In this document: positions 1 to 12,518 of the stretch, one piece after another
Numbering within the stretch: the stretch's first letter is position 1
Layout of the letters: each line of letters begins with the position of its first letter
NCBI RefSeq assembly: GCF_019925205.1
Contig: NC_083562.1
Location: forward strand, 23,250,001-23,314,000
DNA from: Metopolophium dirhodum
Lineage: Eukaryota > Arthropoda > Insecta > Hemiptera > Aphididae
DNA length: 64,000 nucleotides
Reading direction: 5' to 3'
Notes under the pieces: generated by a model
What the model was told of the DNA's origin: nothing
Seen by the model: only the letters and a program-made list of their open reading frames with translations
Database searches by the model: none
Position numbers and translations under genes: made by a program

Positions 1-1597
1 TTATCAACTTCCTCCGCGTTGCAGTTTTAAAATATGTATTTTCATTAACTGCAGTCTCAAGAAGTGAAATCATAAATGTAAAATGTTTAATCAACTCAAA
101 GAATACATGATTCATTTACGAAAGTAGTTGCATTAATGACCCAGTTTGTTTTTGAGTATAAAATCGGTTAAAATGTAAACAACGTGAGAAATAGTTAGAA
201 TTATTACCTACTGTGTTATTGTATTATTAAATGCTCTATTTCAAAGAATGAAAAAAGTGAAATAATTAATTAAAAAAAGATGCGCAGTTTCATTATAGTT
301 TTAAAGTTCCTCACGTTGATGAAAGTAGTATATTAAATGGTCACTATATTTAGGTACTAAAATAATATATACCATAACCAAATAGTTTTTATCCATTTAA
401 AATTAAAATTTTGAAATTAAACTGTTTCAAAGAAATTGTTGGTGTTTTTTATTGCGACACTCAATTTGACATTTTCTTTTACTATAAACAAAACATCCAA
501 ATTATGACTAATACGTTGTGCGATTAACGAACATTAGTAATTATAGTATAATATAATAAGTATGTTCAATATCGTAATGACGAAGTAAAAACAATTAAGA
601 CCATTGTCCATTATGGCATTTACATAGGTATTGTATGACGGACATAAAAAATCTGCAATGCACCGCATGACGCGCATAATAAAAGAGGTAAGTGTAACAG
701 CAAAAATCGAATCTACTTATATTATTATGTTATACTTCGCTGCTGTTCGTGTACTAAAGCGCAGAGAACGCATTTAATATAACGTGTCAGAGACGTCGTA
801 TGATAATAATATAATATGTATTGAAATATCGACGAAAGATGTTATTATTTACATCGAACTCGCGAGACAGTACTGCTTCGGGGTCCGGATAAATGGGATA
901 ATCGTTCGGGATAGGTCATGAACGCATAAATTACGAGTGCGATACGCCACCTTGAGATGAGTAGATGACCATTCGGAGACTATAGGTACCTACTCTCACA
1001 CTATTAGATAGGCGGATAAGGCTGTACAATAAAATGCCACACCATAACACATAGTCGATAATCGAACAAGAATTCGAACGCTGATCGAAATTCTTGTGAA
1101 ACAAGAAACGCGCTTTCAGACCGTTGTAAAAAAATATATCTTACATGAGCAATAATTTAAATTTAAGAATAATAGCTAACACCAAAATAATAATATATCG
1201 TTGGAAAATTCCGACCGTGACGATGTAACTTAAACAACGGTTAAGTAATTCAGTAATTGAAAAAAAAACATGGACAAGATATTATTTTAATATGTTTTAT
1301 TTGTTGACGGAGATTCACTGCACAATGTTTGTAACCGATATTAATAAATTGTTGAAATTAAAATAAATTTACGGAAAAAATTGAAAAGTGGCAGAAATTA
1401 TACCAAACTACTCAGACAGTAGAAGTGGGAATAATCGGAACTCGGAATCAATTGAAAACGAAAATAGTTTTTGAGTTTGATCCATTATTCTTAGATAAAA
1501 TCATTTATAAATTATAAGAACCTAAACAATTGTGACGATAAAGCAATTCAACAAATAGATAGTCAGTCACTAGAACATTATAATATTGACTGCCATA
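1..1597. other. A+T-rich non-coding stretch, nothing recognised
   Basis: No open frame of note, no RNA gene and no repeat with recognisable ends. GC is mildly higher around 850-1080, without a usable reading frame or splice signals. Confidence 0.6.
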
Positions 1598-1605
1598 GTA
1601 ATTAT
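1598..1605. repeat. Target-site duplication, left copy (GTAATTAT)
   Basis: Eight bases immediately outside the left inverted repeat of hAT 1, identical to 2388-2395. Confidence 0.85.
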
Positions 1606-2387
1606 TAGGGCTCGGATGTTGTTGCATTTGCAACTTTTTTTCTATTGTTCGGATTCGTTGCTAAGTAGGTTATAAATTTGTTTCAAATGGGTACCAATTA
1701 ATATATAAAAATTTTAAGTGCAACTTTTTGCAATTTTTGACCTTTTTTCAATTTTATTGCAATTTTGTTGATTGTCGTCATTTTCAATACAATTTTATGT
1801 ATTTTTTTGTGTTTTCACTTTTTTTTGTTAGATTATACAGGTTTAATCTATGGTTATGTCGGGCTTTGTTGGTTGTGACTCGTGACGGCTTATTTGACCG
1901 TCGTTGTCGGCGGTAACTGGAAAAACCATTTAATATAGTAGATATCGCGGTCATCTCAGTTTGAGAACCTGAAGAAGTCGTTTATAGTACAGTGCAATAA
2001 TTTTTAAGGTAAGGTAAGGTTTTTAAAAAAAAAAAATAAAAAATTGTTTAAATAAAAAGTTTTAAATTTTGTTAAAATTATTTGTAGGTTTCTGAAAAAA
2101 TAAGAAGACCGGACAATTTACCAGATTTTTAATGACAACTGACGAGAATTTGAATTTGAATCTTTTTTATTATCTACTCGTTTAAAACCTACCTAATAAA
2201 ACTTTATAATATTACTTAATAAAATGACTTAATCCATTTCATAAAATAATTTGTTAATATATTTTTTTAATTTTTTAGGTACAAAATATTTTTTTATTGC
2301 AATTTTTAACTGCAATTTTGGGTTTTTTTCACAGCAATAATGCAATCAATTTTATAACATTTTTAGTGCAACAACATCCGAGCCCTA
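1606..2387. mobile_element. Non-autonomous hAT-type DNA transposon (hAT 1)
   Basis: A 782-bp element bounded by a perfect 21-bp terminal inverted repeat beginning TAGGGCTCGGATGTTG (1606-1626) and ending in its exact complement (2367-2387). It is flanked directly by an identical 8-bp duplication, GTAATTAT, at 1598-1605 and 2388-2395. Eight-base duplications and TAGGG/CAGGG-type ends are typical of hAT elements. The interior is A+T-rich, carries repeated GCAATTTT-type subterminal motifs at both ends, and has no transposase frame, so it would need an enzyme supplied in trans. The perfect ends suggest a fairly recent insertion. The superfamily is inferred from the ends and target site only. Confidence 0.88.
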
Positions 2388-2395
2388 GTAATTAT
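2388..2395. repeat. Target-site duplication, right copy (GTAATTAT)
   Basis: Matches 1598-1605 exactly and abuts the right inverted repeat of hAT 1. Confidence 0.85.
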
Positions 2396-3780
2396 TGTTG
2401 TTGGACCATACAGTTGAAAACACATACTCTCAGTTTATCGTCAACGACCACGATGCCTCTCGGCAAATCGCTTATACGGATGTGCGATATTCGGCTCATC
2501 GATGTAACATTTTACGTTATAGGTCGTAAATACGTATAAATTTAAATATAGTAACGACCTTTAAACGTCGAATAATTAAGTGTTTCGAATTAACATTTCT
2601 GTACGTAAATACGTATTTTTATTATGCGGCTCGTCCTTCGAATTATACACGCGTCGCGTTTACCAAATTATAAACTGGTGCGATTATAAAAAGGTATATT
2701 AAAATGCAATTTAATAATATTTTATATTTTACTTTCCCGATTTGAGTATATACGTATAAAACGACGACCACGGTCCACGGTGTGTAATATAAAATATTAT
2801 ACTTTGTGATTGTGAATACAAATATATTACGCGTGGTCGTGACCAAGGAAATTCCCTCGGGGGCAGAAAAAAACTGTTAGAAAAATACAAAATCAGTAAA
2901 GAATTGTTAAATATTACACTGTCGATGTTATTATTATCGAAATGGACATGGAAATATTGTGTAAATAATAAATTATCATATAATATATGATAATATTATT
3001 ATGATATTTGATTTTTTTCGTTCAGTGATTTTGTTCGGCAGATGAATTTCTCAGCGACTATATCGGTATACACTGAGCTATCTGTATATTATATAATATA
3101 TTTTTTTAATGTTTTAACTTTCAACATACGATTAAATTATATGAGTGGAAATGTATGCAAATAGCACGTTTTACAAGTTGAATTATTCATTAATATAATA
3201 TCTATTCAACAACTTCACAATGTAAAAATTAACGTGAATATTTAAAACTTTACATTATATTATAATAGTTGTTTTAAAAGTATAGATTAGTAAGCTGTAT
3301 CAATCGCAACATCGCGTGCAGTTATATTATTCCTGTATAGTTGGTGTTTGTAGTCGGATAAATGTCTTGAGACAGTCTTCGGAACATTATTTAGGACTCA
3401 ATAGTGTCTAATAATTTTGAGTGAATATTTTTACGCATAATTTTTCAACTAAAAGAAGAAAAATGTCGGTATCGATGTGAAAATATTTATTTGTATTCAA
3501 CTCAAGTGCTTTTTACACATATTAGTTACATTAAGAAATAAAATATACATGCGCTTTAGAAGATTTGTAGAATTTTTAATTTTAGCTGACGATGCGTCAG
3601 TCATTATAGTAATATTGGGCTTTTGTCAGAGGCCGCATTTATTGTAATATTATATCATATCAATAGTAATATAGTATATAAGATTTCATGGGAATAATTG
3701 ATTTATAAATTACAAAGGACGGAACCTCGCTAATTGTGGAGTAAGCACTAAGGCACTAAGCATATCCCTGAAATAATTTA
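2396..3780. other. A+T-rich stretch, nothing recognised
   Basis: Short accidental frames only. No inverted repeat, splice-like exon or element end is clear. Confidence 0.5.
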
Positions 3781-4299
3781 TTGACGATACGTGAGTTTTT
3801 CGTGATTGGGTTTTGTCTAGAACTATACTCTAGGGTATATTTGAATGATTTTCCTTTACCATTTCGTTGCTTAATAACCATCGACGTTAATATACAGCCA
3901 AAATACATAATACGAATTTCAGTTAGGTCCGCCTCTATTCTTAATCATGCAAATATGTTAATATTCGCGGCCCGCGATTTCTGCATAACCTGGCCTGCCG
4001 ATGGTCACGTTTCTCTGGCGAAAAAACAATGCGTGCGCAGGACATCAATCAGCGACGACAATAATAATATTATTATGATATTGCAGGCCATAATATCTAT
4101 AATTGTATGTGCACAGACCTCAGCCCACGCGAGTCATATGTTTATATATAGGTACACACCCGCGTCCGAAAATTATAGGACTGTACACGTTTGCAGTACT
4201 AAATTGGCGCTCCTATACGCAATACGCACAAGCCACAACCGATCGTCTTCTCGCAGCCGATGCCTACGAGCTATACGACCTACCTCCTATGCCCCGTAA
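3781..4299 (+). other. Longest open frame in the window (172 codons), coding status doubtful
   Basis: The frame opens at a TTG; the first ATG is near codon 59, giving at most about 114 residues if read as a simple gene. The translation resembles no family I know. It is low in acidic residues, with a hydrophobic stretch around codons 98-112 and a Ser/Arg-rich tail. Local GC is higher than the surroundings, which alone lengthens open frames. A second frame (4103-4303) is open across the 3' half, which argues against constraint on one frame. It could be part of an exon, or a CpG-bearing regulatory stretch. Confidence 0.15.
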
Positions 4300-4303
4300 C
4301 TAA

Positions 4304-6792
4304 CCTGTTATAATAATATTAATGAACACGATCGTCTGTCGATGATCATGTGGTTAACTCTTTACCTACGCCGCATCATCCTCGCAACTAATTTAAAGAA
4401 AACCAAAACTGTATATTTATTTCGAAAAGATTGCAAAACGCAAATAATTGCTGACCAGTTCTGAGAATTCGAAATATGTTTTAGGACAACCCCAACATTT
4501 TATCGATTCACGCTTACAAAATATCAATAGTTATCAAATTGTTGCAAAAAATTATTATAAACTGGTTTTTAAATTAACAAACCAATGGTTTATGAAATGG
4601 TATTGGACAAAGCCTATCGCTACAAATCTTGAATAATTCTAGACTTTAATTCATCGCGTTACAGCATATTTCACAATTTATTTATAACAATATGTTGACA
4701 ATCATAAGTGTAAAATCAAATAGGTATATTATGATTGCAGGTGGTGCTGCATAAATATAGACATATTATTGTAGTTCCCAACCCCCCCAAAACGTGATAC
4801 ACAATTGTATAGCTGTGAATTTGATTAATACATTATTGTTATAACGTATAAAAATACGATAAAAACAAAAGACTCCTGTAAATAGTTTTATTAAAATTGG
4901 ATGTTAAAGTTAAGAATCTGTGTCATGATTCTCTACACTTATAAATGCTGGAGAACAATATCAGATACAAATATTAAAATTACGCTATTGCCTTTCTCCA
5001 GGTGTCCGAACTTTTATAATTTATAATATTATATATAACGTACTAAACAATAAACAGTTTATCTAATATTGTATAATAAGTACTAGCTTTATTACCAGAG
5101 TTCACCCTGGAAAAAATTAACAATTATATGATATACGGCACTCGGGGTATTTTGGTATACACATTTTACACATATCTATATAATATAGTCGTACTAAAAA
5201 TACAAATCTCATCACATCACACATCACGAAGTCGGTTACGATGAACCACAGGTTAGCCACGCGTGTTTTTTTTTTATTTCTATAAAAGTGAAATTCAAAC
5301 TATTCTTTTGTTGTCTAAAATGCATTCATTTAAGTTTACGCAAACATAATATTATATACCCAAGTAATATATAACAATACAACGATCTCGTATACACGGA
5401 AAGATTCTCGAAGTCGTCATTATGTTTATATATATATATATATATATATAAATGTGTGGGCGTTCCTGTCCATATATTATATATCTATTTAGCTGTAATA
5501 AATATTATAATATTCAGTAGGAATATAGACGCGCCACAAGCCTGCTGTAGCGCGTTCGCATTTATTTGTAACCAGAAAAAGCTCCACGAAAATCCATTCC
5601 GGTTCTCATGTCCCGTGTGCTTTCTCCAGTTGATGACTCGGCGGCTTATTAACACAATAACAATTAATAAAATACTAATTATTTCCTCAAAACCTAAAAC
5701 AATGTAAGCAACACGCGTGTCTGAGAACTTACACCCGCGGTCGGTGGCAACGCGGTCGCGTGGCGCGGAGAAAGGTGCCGCCACAGTGCGTGTAGCAGTT
5801 TTTGTATATTATATGCATCAATATGACGTTATACTACATAATATATTATTATATTATTAAATTGATGGCACGTGAAAATGTGTTCATACTTTTCCCGGTG
5901 AAAAAAGCTATATTGCGAGTCTTACGACAAGTTTTTTTTTCGGTTGACACTTTTTATTCGTCTTATATTATAATGAGCAGGTATATAAAGTTGTACCTAT
6001 ATACATCTAGGTCCTACTCGAATAGTTATGATTATAAATGGTGAATTTGAATATTTGATTATCATCCAATTGTAAAAAAAATTTAATTTTAGTGAACTGT
6101 GGTCTAGAAGCATGATGTTATATGCTATGGTGTATCACTGTTTCCAAATGCAAAAACTAAATGGACATAATTTTATATTATAATTTAGAACAGTCGTAAT
6201 GTGTTGATATTGGTTGTCTTCAGACAGTTTATAGTTTTTTAATTACATTTCGTTTTATACGAATCAATTCAATAATACCTTATAAACATTAAACAATAAT
6301 AAACATAATATCATAAGAATGAACATTGTTTTTTACATGCATAAAATATATAATGCGAGTCATAAATAGAAATTAAAAAACTTCATTATGGTATATTATT
6401 CTACTTTTGAAACTCTGTAATTTAAAGAAACATGAGTACTAACTATAAAATAATGAAACGCATATAAGATTTTCGCACATATGAACATGATTTTAATTAA
6501 TTATCAGTCCTCTGGGTAAACACACACCTACCATTAAAAAATAATGGTTTCTACTAACCTAGCATAATATATACCTAGGCGTGAATAATGTAGATAGTAG
6601 GCACCTAACTTATATTAAATGAACATTTTATTCTATTCAATTTTAAATAGATTTAAATCTAATTTATACTATCTTACTCATAAAAATGATATTATTACAA
6701 ATATTTAATATTCTTCAATTTATATATAATATTACACTATAAAAATAATAATTCAAGTACATACAATTATAGTTCACAATACTTAAAAATGT
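4304..6792. other. A+T-rich stretch with one microsatellite and a small GC-richer patch
   Basis: Contains a (TA)12 run at 5427-5450 and a CpG-richer patch at about 5710-5800. A minus-strand frame at 5485-5784 crosses that patch but starts at GTG and shows only one hydrophobic segment. Nothing else is recognised. Confidence 0.45.
5427..5450. repeat. (TA)n microsatellite
   Basis: Twelve uninterrupted TA units. Confidence 0.9.
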
Positions 6793-7020
6793 AATTGTTA
6801 TATATTTTTTTTTATTAGTTAACCAGCGACAACTTTGGCCATTGGCTGGTTTTTTTTTAAACTGTGGAGGAGGGAACAGTAGGTGTAAACATGTGTTTGT
6901 AGTTTTGGCAGATTTTCAAGTAGGCACCCGTAGGTATCTGAAAAGCCAGGGTGGGGGATGGCGGCACTTGTTCTCCGGACACCGTGACTTGCCCGAAGAA
7001 AAATGCCGCCCGTGGACTGA

Positions 7021-7030
7021 GGTTTGAACC
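7021..7030 (-). promoter_or_regulatory. RNA polymerase III B box of the SINE
   Basis: GGTTCAAACC on the minus strand, a close match to the T-arm consensus GGTTCRANNCC, about 35 bases downstream of the A box. Confidence 0.8.
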
Positions 7031-7063
7031 AGCGCCGGTGTGCGTCACAACCGACGCCTTAGT

Positions 7064-7074
7064 CCGCTCGGCCA
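7064..7074 (-). promoter_or_regulatory. RNA polymerase III A box of the SINE
   Basis: TGGCCGAGCGG on the minus strand, matching the tRNA A-box pattern TGGCNNAGNGG. Confidence 0.8.
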
Positions 7075-7179
7075 CTCCGTCCCCCAATATTTGTTATAAT
7101 TTATTTGAAAATACAGAAAGTGATTATTAAATAGGTAGTAATATTGTATTTTTCATTATTATTATAGTATTATATACTT

Positions 7180-7944
7180 ACTAGCTGATCCCGTGCACTT
7201 CGTTGCCCGTTAAATGCGGGCAATTCGTATCAACTCTATATGACTCAAACCTTGTTCAATTCGTTATTTCATATTTGGTGTATGGTGTTCAAAATTTATC
7301 TTAACTTTTCCGTTGCCCGGAATAAAAATTCTGATTCGCAGCAGTACATTGTCAGGTAAGCAATCTATCCACGGGACCCGTGCTGTTTGTACGTAAGTGT
7401 ATGATTTAACTCTAAAGTATCAAAGATATACCAAGTTTGTCATTTTTACTTAAATCCATCTACGGTGGATTAATATAATCAATTTATCCAAAATCCTATC
7501 CTAACCTAACCGTACTAAAATCCGATGAATAAAACAAAAACAAATTTAACCCTTTGTAAATATTAACCTATATCTTCTTCCCAGAGGTTTAATCTGCTAC
7601 CCACAAACATTAATTTATATATATATATATATACATATAACTATATAAGTACACAGACTATAACTATACAGAATAAACTCTGGAACTACTTATCAGATCT
7701 TCTTTTTTGTTTTTATTATTATTATAATAGCTTAAAAACCCATGACAACCATTTATAAACAAAAATGTCCATCTAACAACCTCAAAACTCCCGTTTGAGA
7801 ACCTCCCAGGGTTTGTCTTCTCCCTTTTTAAATTAGCCTATCTTTTAAGTTGGACCAAATTACACACAGTGTTAAAAAATTTCATCAAGATCGGTCCAGT
7901 AGTTTCGGAGTTTATCCCGGACAAACATTGTGACACGAGATTTT
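7180..7944 (+). mobile_element. Insect RTE-like non-LTR repeat, non-coding
   Basis: The left edge reads ACTAGCTGATCCCGTGCACT and the right edge carries ATTTCATCAAGATCGGTCC, then CAGTAGTTTCGGAGTTTATC and GTGACACGAGATTTTTATA. Both edges match a type of short retroelement-derived repeat common in arthropod genomes, where such ends belong to RTE-like LINE 3' regions or their non-autonomous relatives. The 3' end passes straight into a TATAT satellite rather than poly(A), which is usual for that group. No reverse transcriptase frame is present, and the middle includes a (TA)n run at 7616-7633. The family is from memory of the edge motifs; membership is inferred. Confidence 0.6.
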
Positions 7945-7985
7945 TATATATATATTATATTATATTATATTATATTATATTATAT
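7945..7985. repeat. TATAT-type simple repeat at the element's 3' end
   Basis: Tandem TATAT units directly after the ACACGAGATTTTTA edge, likely the microsatellite tail of the preceding retroelement. Confidence 0.8.
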
Positions 7986-8408
7986 AAAATGAGAGCTTTA
8001 CATACAAACGGAATAACAAAATGTATTTCAATTTAATTTTCCTCGATCGCGTGTTGTTCGTGTCTGATCGATAAATTCCATGTGTTTATGTCATGTACTC
8101 GCGTGTTGAAGTTCAAAACAAACAATTAAAGCCAACGTAATTATAATATTTTATTCACTTATATATTTTATTTTATTGTTTCAAACAAATATTTATAAAA
8201 CGCTTTCAGTGTTTTCAAGTATTTTCATGAAATTCATGAAATAATAATAATTGTGTTACGATCCTTGACCAGCACCTTCATAGGACAGTGACGACAACGT
8301 TGGTCGGTATTTTCGTTTCGTTCGAAAATATATCCATTATCCCACCAATAATTGATAATAACGATGATATTATTATTATGATAAACCATAGATCACGCGG
8401 CGTTCATC

Positions 8409-8474
8409 ATGAGAACGGCCGTGACTGACCTCGGCGCGGCTTTCACAGAGTCAACGGTCGTGGACAATCGATGA
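8409..8474 (+). other. GC-rich short open frame (21 codons)
   Basis: ATG to TGA within a GC-rich island (about 8395-8470) in A+T-rich surroundings; the third codon positions are largely G or C. The product would be 21 residues with no recognisable motif. It may be an exon fragment, a 5' leader or chance. Confidence 0.12.
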
Positions 8475-8562
8475 GCTATAGTGCTGTACAGATAAATGAT
8501 AATGTATAATAAAATATAATATATATCGATCAAATAATTATATCGCCAAAGTGTATAGATAC

Positions 8563-8884
8563 TTATTCACAAATAGCATCTATTACGGGTGGCCACGGAG
8601 AAAAGGCCCTGAAATTTGACACTATATAATTATTAGATTGTTTGTACGGCGAGTAGAATGCAATTGTCGTTGTAGGTACATTATCTGAAATGAAATCGGT
8701 CGGGGTAAAATCGATAAGCTTGTGCACAATGCTTGTCCATGGATCAAGTAACATACTTATTTTTTTTTTTATGAAAATCCGACAACACGATTTCATTTGT
8801 GGTTTTATTGATCCAACCTTTGACGTAGAAAGGCGCTGTATATGTAATGGTCTATGGACAAACCTATATTCTGCAAAATCATAA
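8563..8884. other. Overlapping opposite-strand open frames, unassigned
   Basis: A minus frame of 77 codons (8563-8796) overlaps a plus frame of 64 codons (8690-8884). GC is slightly above background. Neither translation resembles a family I know. Possibly remnant transposon sequence; no ends or motifs confirm it. Confidence 0.15.
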
Positions 8885-9581
8885 ATTGGACTAAATAATT
8901 AATAGATTCTTTTGAACTACACTACAATAGTGCATTATCACTGTTATATTATAATATACTAATCCATTAATAGAAAATTGACCATTAACCATACATTTTA
9001 GTGCAGTTATTTATTTTTGCATAGTACGAAAAATTAATTTAAAATTATGATATGTTAATTGTGAGTGAGTTCGTTTTAAAACCAGTTTATGATTCGTGAC
9101 GCAATCAATTTTAAGCAAATTAGTTTGCTTGTACCAGCAAACCAGCATGATGCAGTTTTTAATAACGTGAAATATAAAAGAAGAATACATTATATTATTA
9201 TTATATATTATATTATAATTTTATAGAACTGCGGTTTAAAACTCGGCTAAAGTAAATTATCTATATGAATACTTATAAGAAATTCAAAAATAATACCACT
9301 TTTTTTGTCTACTGCGAGTTCAATTTCCATATTCAGCTACTTAATTAATTTCCTGTTCATTTGAACAAGCAGCTTTGGTACCTATGTATATAAATAATTA
9401 GTATGTATATTTTTATTTTCAAAAATAATTTTTATTCGAACTAAATATGCAAATTAAATGATTAATTAATTCGTAATATTTATATACATTAATGTGATCA
9501 TTTTTATACAACCATAATATTATATGTATACATTTAAGTCACGGATATATTGTTCATAAAAGTTTAAAATATAGTTAGGTA

Positions 9582-9609
9582 ACCACGTGTTTTTGTAAAA
9601 ACACGTGGT
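9582..9609. repeat. Perfect 28-bp hairpin with two CACGTG E-boxes
   Basis: Two exactly complementary 13-base arms (ACCACGTGTTTTT and AAAAACACGTGGT) are separated by two bases. Each arm holds CACGTG, the core site of bHLH factors such as Myc/Max and CLOCK/cycle. Flanks are not complementary, so no larger inverted element is apparent. Confidence 0.8.
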
Positions 9610-9944
9610 ATTTCACGATTCGACGAGTTTCAACTCACTGTTAAAAAAATTACGTGTATAAAATCAAAATGTCTTCCTCTGAATTAATTTTGGAATACTT
9701 TTTTATCACATGCACTCACACAACGTTTTTTGGACTGTAAAAGTCATCAAAATATAAGAATAAATTAGTTGGTTAGAAACTTATGTGAATTGATTTCTGA
9801 AAACCGTATGCCAGTAATGAATATTATATTAACCTATTAAAATACGATCTCACCAATATGAGAAAAGATTAATTTTTAGCGTTATAAAGACCCCGCAAGT
9901 TGTTTATTATGTTTACATTTGTATGTAAAACTTTAGCAATGGAG

Positions 9945-9972
9945 AGCTCAGTGGCTGAGTGGTCTAATAGAC
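9945..9972 (+). other. tRNA A-box-like fragment, possible SINE head remnant
   Basis: GTGGCTGAGTGGTCTAATAG resembles the D-arm/A-box part of a Ser/Leu tRNA and the head of the SINE at 6803-7088. No B box follows at the right distance, and the sequence turns A+T-rich at once. Confidence 0.3.
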
Positions 9973-11015
9973 AACTTACTCTATTTTTTAAAATAATAAA
10001 ATATAATGATAATTAATATTATTAGTGTCATATATTATTACATTTTTAAGATATATTTTAAACTAGCTGTATAACCAGACTTTGTCAGTTGCTGTACATT
10101 TCTATGCATAAATATGAATTATTAAATTAATAGTGTTTTGTCAGAACTCAGAAGTCATTCAAGTTTAGGTATTTAGAATAAATCATAACAATCTAAGACT
10201 TTGATAAATATACTTACCCCACAAAACTAATAGTCTACCACTCATATATATATATATAACCCTATAAAATTAATTTAAAATGAATAATGAATAATAATAA
10301 AATTGTATTCAATCAATATATTTAAATATATATATAAAAAAAATTTAGATCTATTTTTTCCTTCAGAATATTTTAGAAATGAAAATGTTAATTGCCATTT
10401 AAAAATCAAAAATTGATAGCATAACATTTATTAATTACCAGTATCTTTAATTTTAAAAAAAACACTGAAATGATTCGAACATTTTATATTATAACAGTCA
10501 TCCTGCACAACGACTAAAATAGTTCAAAGCTATCGAAATATAAAAATTAAAAAAGTCATCAAAACTCCTGAGATTATATAGGTATGTTATTATACCGGTC
10601 AGATGATACGTAGATATGTAATAAGTAGGTTTGTTTATATTTGTTTATATTACACATATATTATTATTTGGTAAATTATTTGCAGCGTTCGTTTTTAATT
10701 TGCTCGTGTGTTTCGATTTTGTTACATATAAATAATGTAAACCGTATTAATAAAATATGTATTGTGTAATATTAATATAAATAAATAATAAATAAATACT
10801 ATTATAGGTACTCAAATTATACTCTTATATTTCTCTTATTATAAGTATTATTATCCAATATTGTCCAAAAATGTCCATACAGTCCACCAATACAGTATAA
10901 ACTATAAATAGACACATATGACATTTACAAAATATTAATAATAATATTATTACACATTATATTACTATAACGTGAGTTAAAGCCTGCGTCGCAGAACAGA
11001 CTCGGCGTTGTTATA
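9973..11015. other. A+T-rich stretch, nothing firm
   Basis: A short (TA)n lies at 10244-10258. AACTAGCTGTATAACC near 10061 weakly recalls the left edge of the RTE-like repeat at 7180, without further match. Confidence 0.4.
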
Positions 11016-11037
11016 TTTATATAATATATATATATAT

Positions 11038-11071
<34 letters not shown>

Positions 11072-11113
11072 ATATATATAATATATATATATTATATATA
11101 TATTATAATATAT

Positions 11114-11162
<49 letters not shown>

Positions 11163-11172
11163 ATATATATAT

Positions 11173-11234
<62 letters not shown>
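11016..11234. repeat. Long AT dinucleotide microsatellite
   Basis: About 220 bases of near-pure (TA)n with phase-switching TATAATAT steps. Many sub-stretches are self-complementary and could extrude cruciforms. The 79-codon frame over it, rich in Tyr and Ile, is a product of the repeat and not a gene. Confidence 0.95.
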
Positions 11235-11236
<2 letters not shown>

Positions 11237-12518
11237 CAGATATATAATATATTGATTATATTGGTGTTATTAAAATACGATTGGTGTATTTCTCTAGCAA
11301 TACAATGTATCTAATATCTATATTAGTATATCAGAGTAATATTTTGACCGTTACTGCGGTAAGTTATTTAAATTAACGACAATATTATAAAATATTAAAC
11401 TTGTATAACTCGTACGGGAGGAATTATCATCGTCGATTTTTCTATACGTGAAACAAGAATTATGAGTTCAATTTTTTTTTATGCATATCCTTATACTTTA
11501 TAAGTACGTTACACCACAAGTGTTCATTTCTCGATAACATCGACTATAACAACGCGACCAGCATGAAAAACTGGAAACACACACCCTGTAATTACTATAT
11601 AGGTAGTTCATTATTAGTAATATGCATAATACAGGAATAGGTTAGGTTATAACGTGTAAGGTATGTTTATAACGTCGCAGTCATGTCGTCGTATATCGTT
11701 CATTGAAAAAGCTTGCAAAAAAATGATGATAATAATATATTATTGTTATGTAAACCTAATATAACACATCTTTGGTAACCTACGAGTATATATTATTTGT
11801 ATAAACACATAAATATATTATAATGTCTAAAGAATTTAGTAGTTTTATTCGAAACACAATAATTTTAAACCCCTATATACTTCCTACGTTCAAACATGAT
11901 CAGAACACAGAATAATATATGAGGCTTAAAAACTTTACTTTAATTAAAATACTAAAATTCGATTAATTAATAATTCTATTAATTTATGTTTCTTAGTTTG
12001 ATTTCACTGTAATATATTGAAATACTTTTACATTTAAATGTGATGAATTTCAGATTAAAATTTCAACATTATAATGCTCATAAGTTTTATTTCAATTATA
12101 AATTCTCTGCGATTTATAGTAAGAATAAATTAATATATTTTTATACAAAGAGAACAACTACAATATTCAGATGTCGGCAATTAATGATTTTAACAATATA
12201 TAATTACATATAGTAGGTATGTTGAGTATAATAACGGAATAATGTAATCTACCTATATATTATACCATAAATAAAAACGATAAAACTTAACGATAAAAGC
12301 TTTTTCTTGTATCATTATATTACTATTAATTCAAACCCATAAACAAACAGAATTGAAATTGAAGTAAAAATAAATATGTATTATACACATTGAAACGTTT
12401 ATCGTATAAGTTTAACATACATTATAATTCTTAAATTATTTTGTACCTATCAAATTATATTTTCTTTGGGAAATTCAATCATATGTTTCAACTGGTTGAT
12501 GGCCATTTGTGAATTTTA
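11235..12518. other. A+T-rich stretch, nothing recognised
   Basis: No open frame, inverted repeat or element end of interest. Confidence 0.5.

Larger units (their letters stand above)
6803..7088 (-). mobile_element. tRNA-derived SINE, near full length
   Basis: Read on the minus strand, the element starts near 7086 with a tRNA-like head. An A box, TGGCCGAGCGG, lies at 7064-7074 and a B box, GGTTCAAACC, at 7021-7030, spaced as in a tRNA of the Ser/Leu type. These are the internal RNA polymerase III promoter. A tRNA-unrelated body follows, containing GATACCTACGGGTGCC, and the element ends in an A-rich tail (T-run near 6805-6814). Flanking 10-mers AATTGTTATA (6793-6802) and ATTTGTTATA (7089-7098) differ at one base and fit a target duplication. 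The head no longer folds cleanly as a working tRNA. It would move with LINE-encoded machinery. A body-only relative lies at 60474-60602. Confidence 0.85.

Noticed and set aside
5485..5784. 99-codon minus frame with a hydrophobic segment
   Set aside because: Its first codon is GTG, the GC-rich part is short, and nothing resembles a known membrane protein.
10061..10092. ACTAGCTGTATAACCAGACT as a second RTE-like left edge
   Set aside because: Only the first eight bases match well and none of the downstream landmarks are present.
11008..11247. 79-codon frame over the AT microsatellite
   Set aside because: Tyr/Ile alternation is simply the translation of (TA)n.
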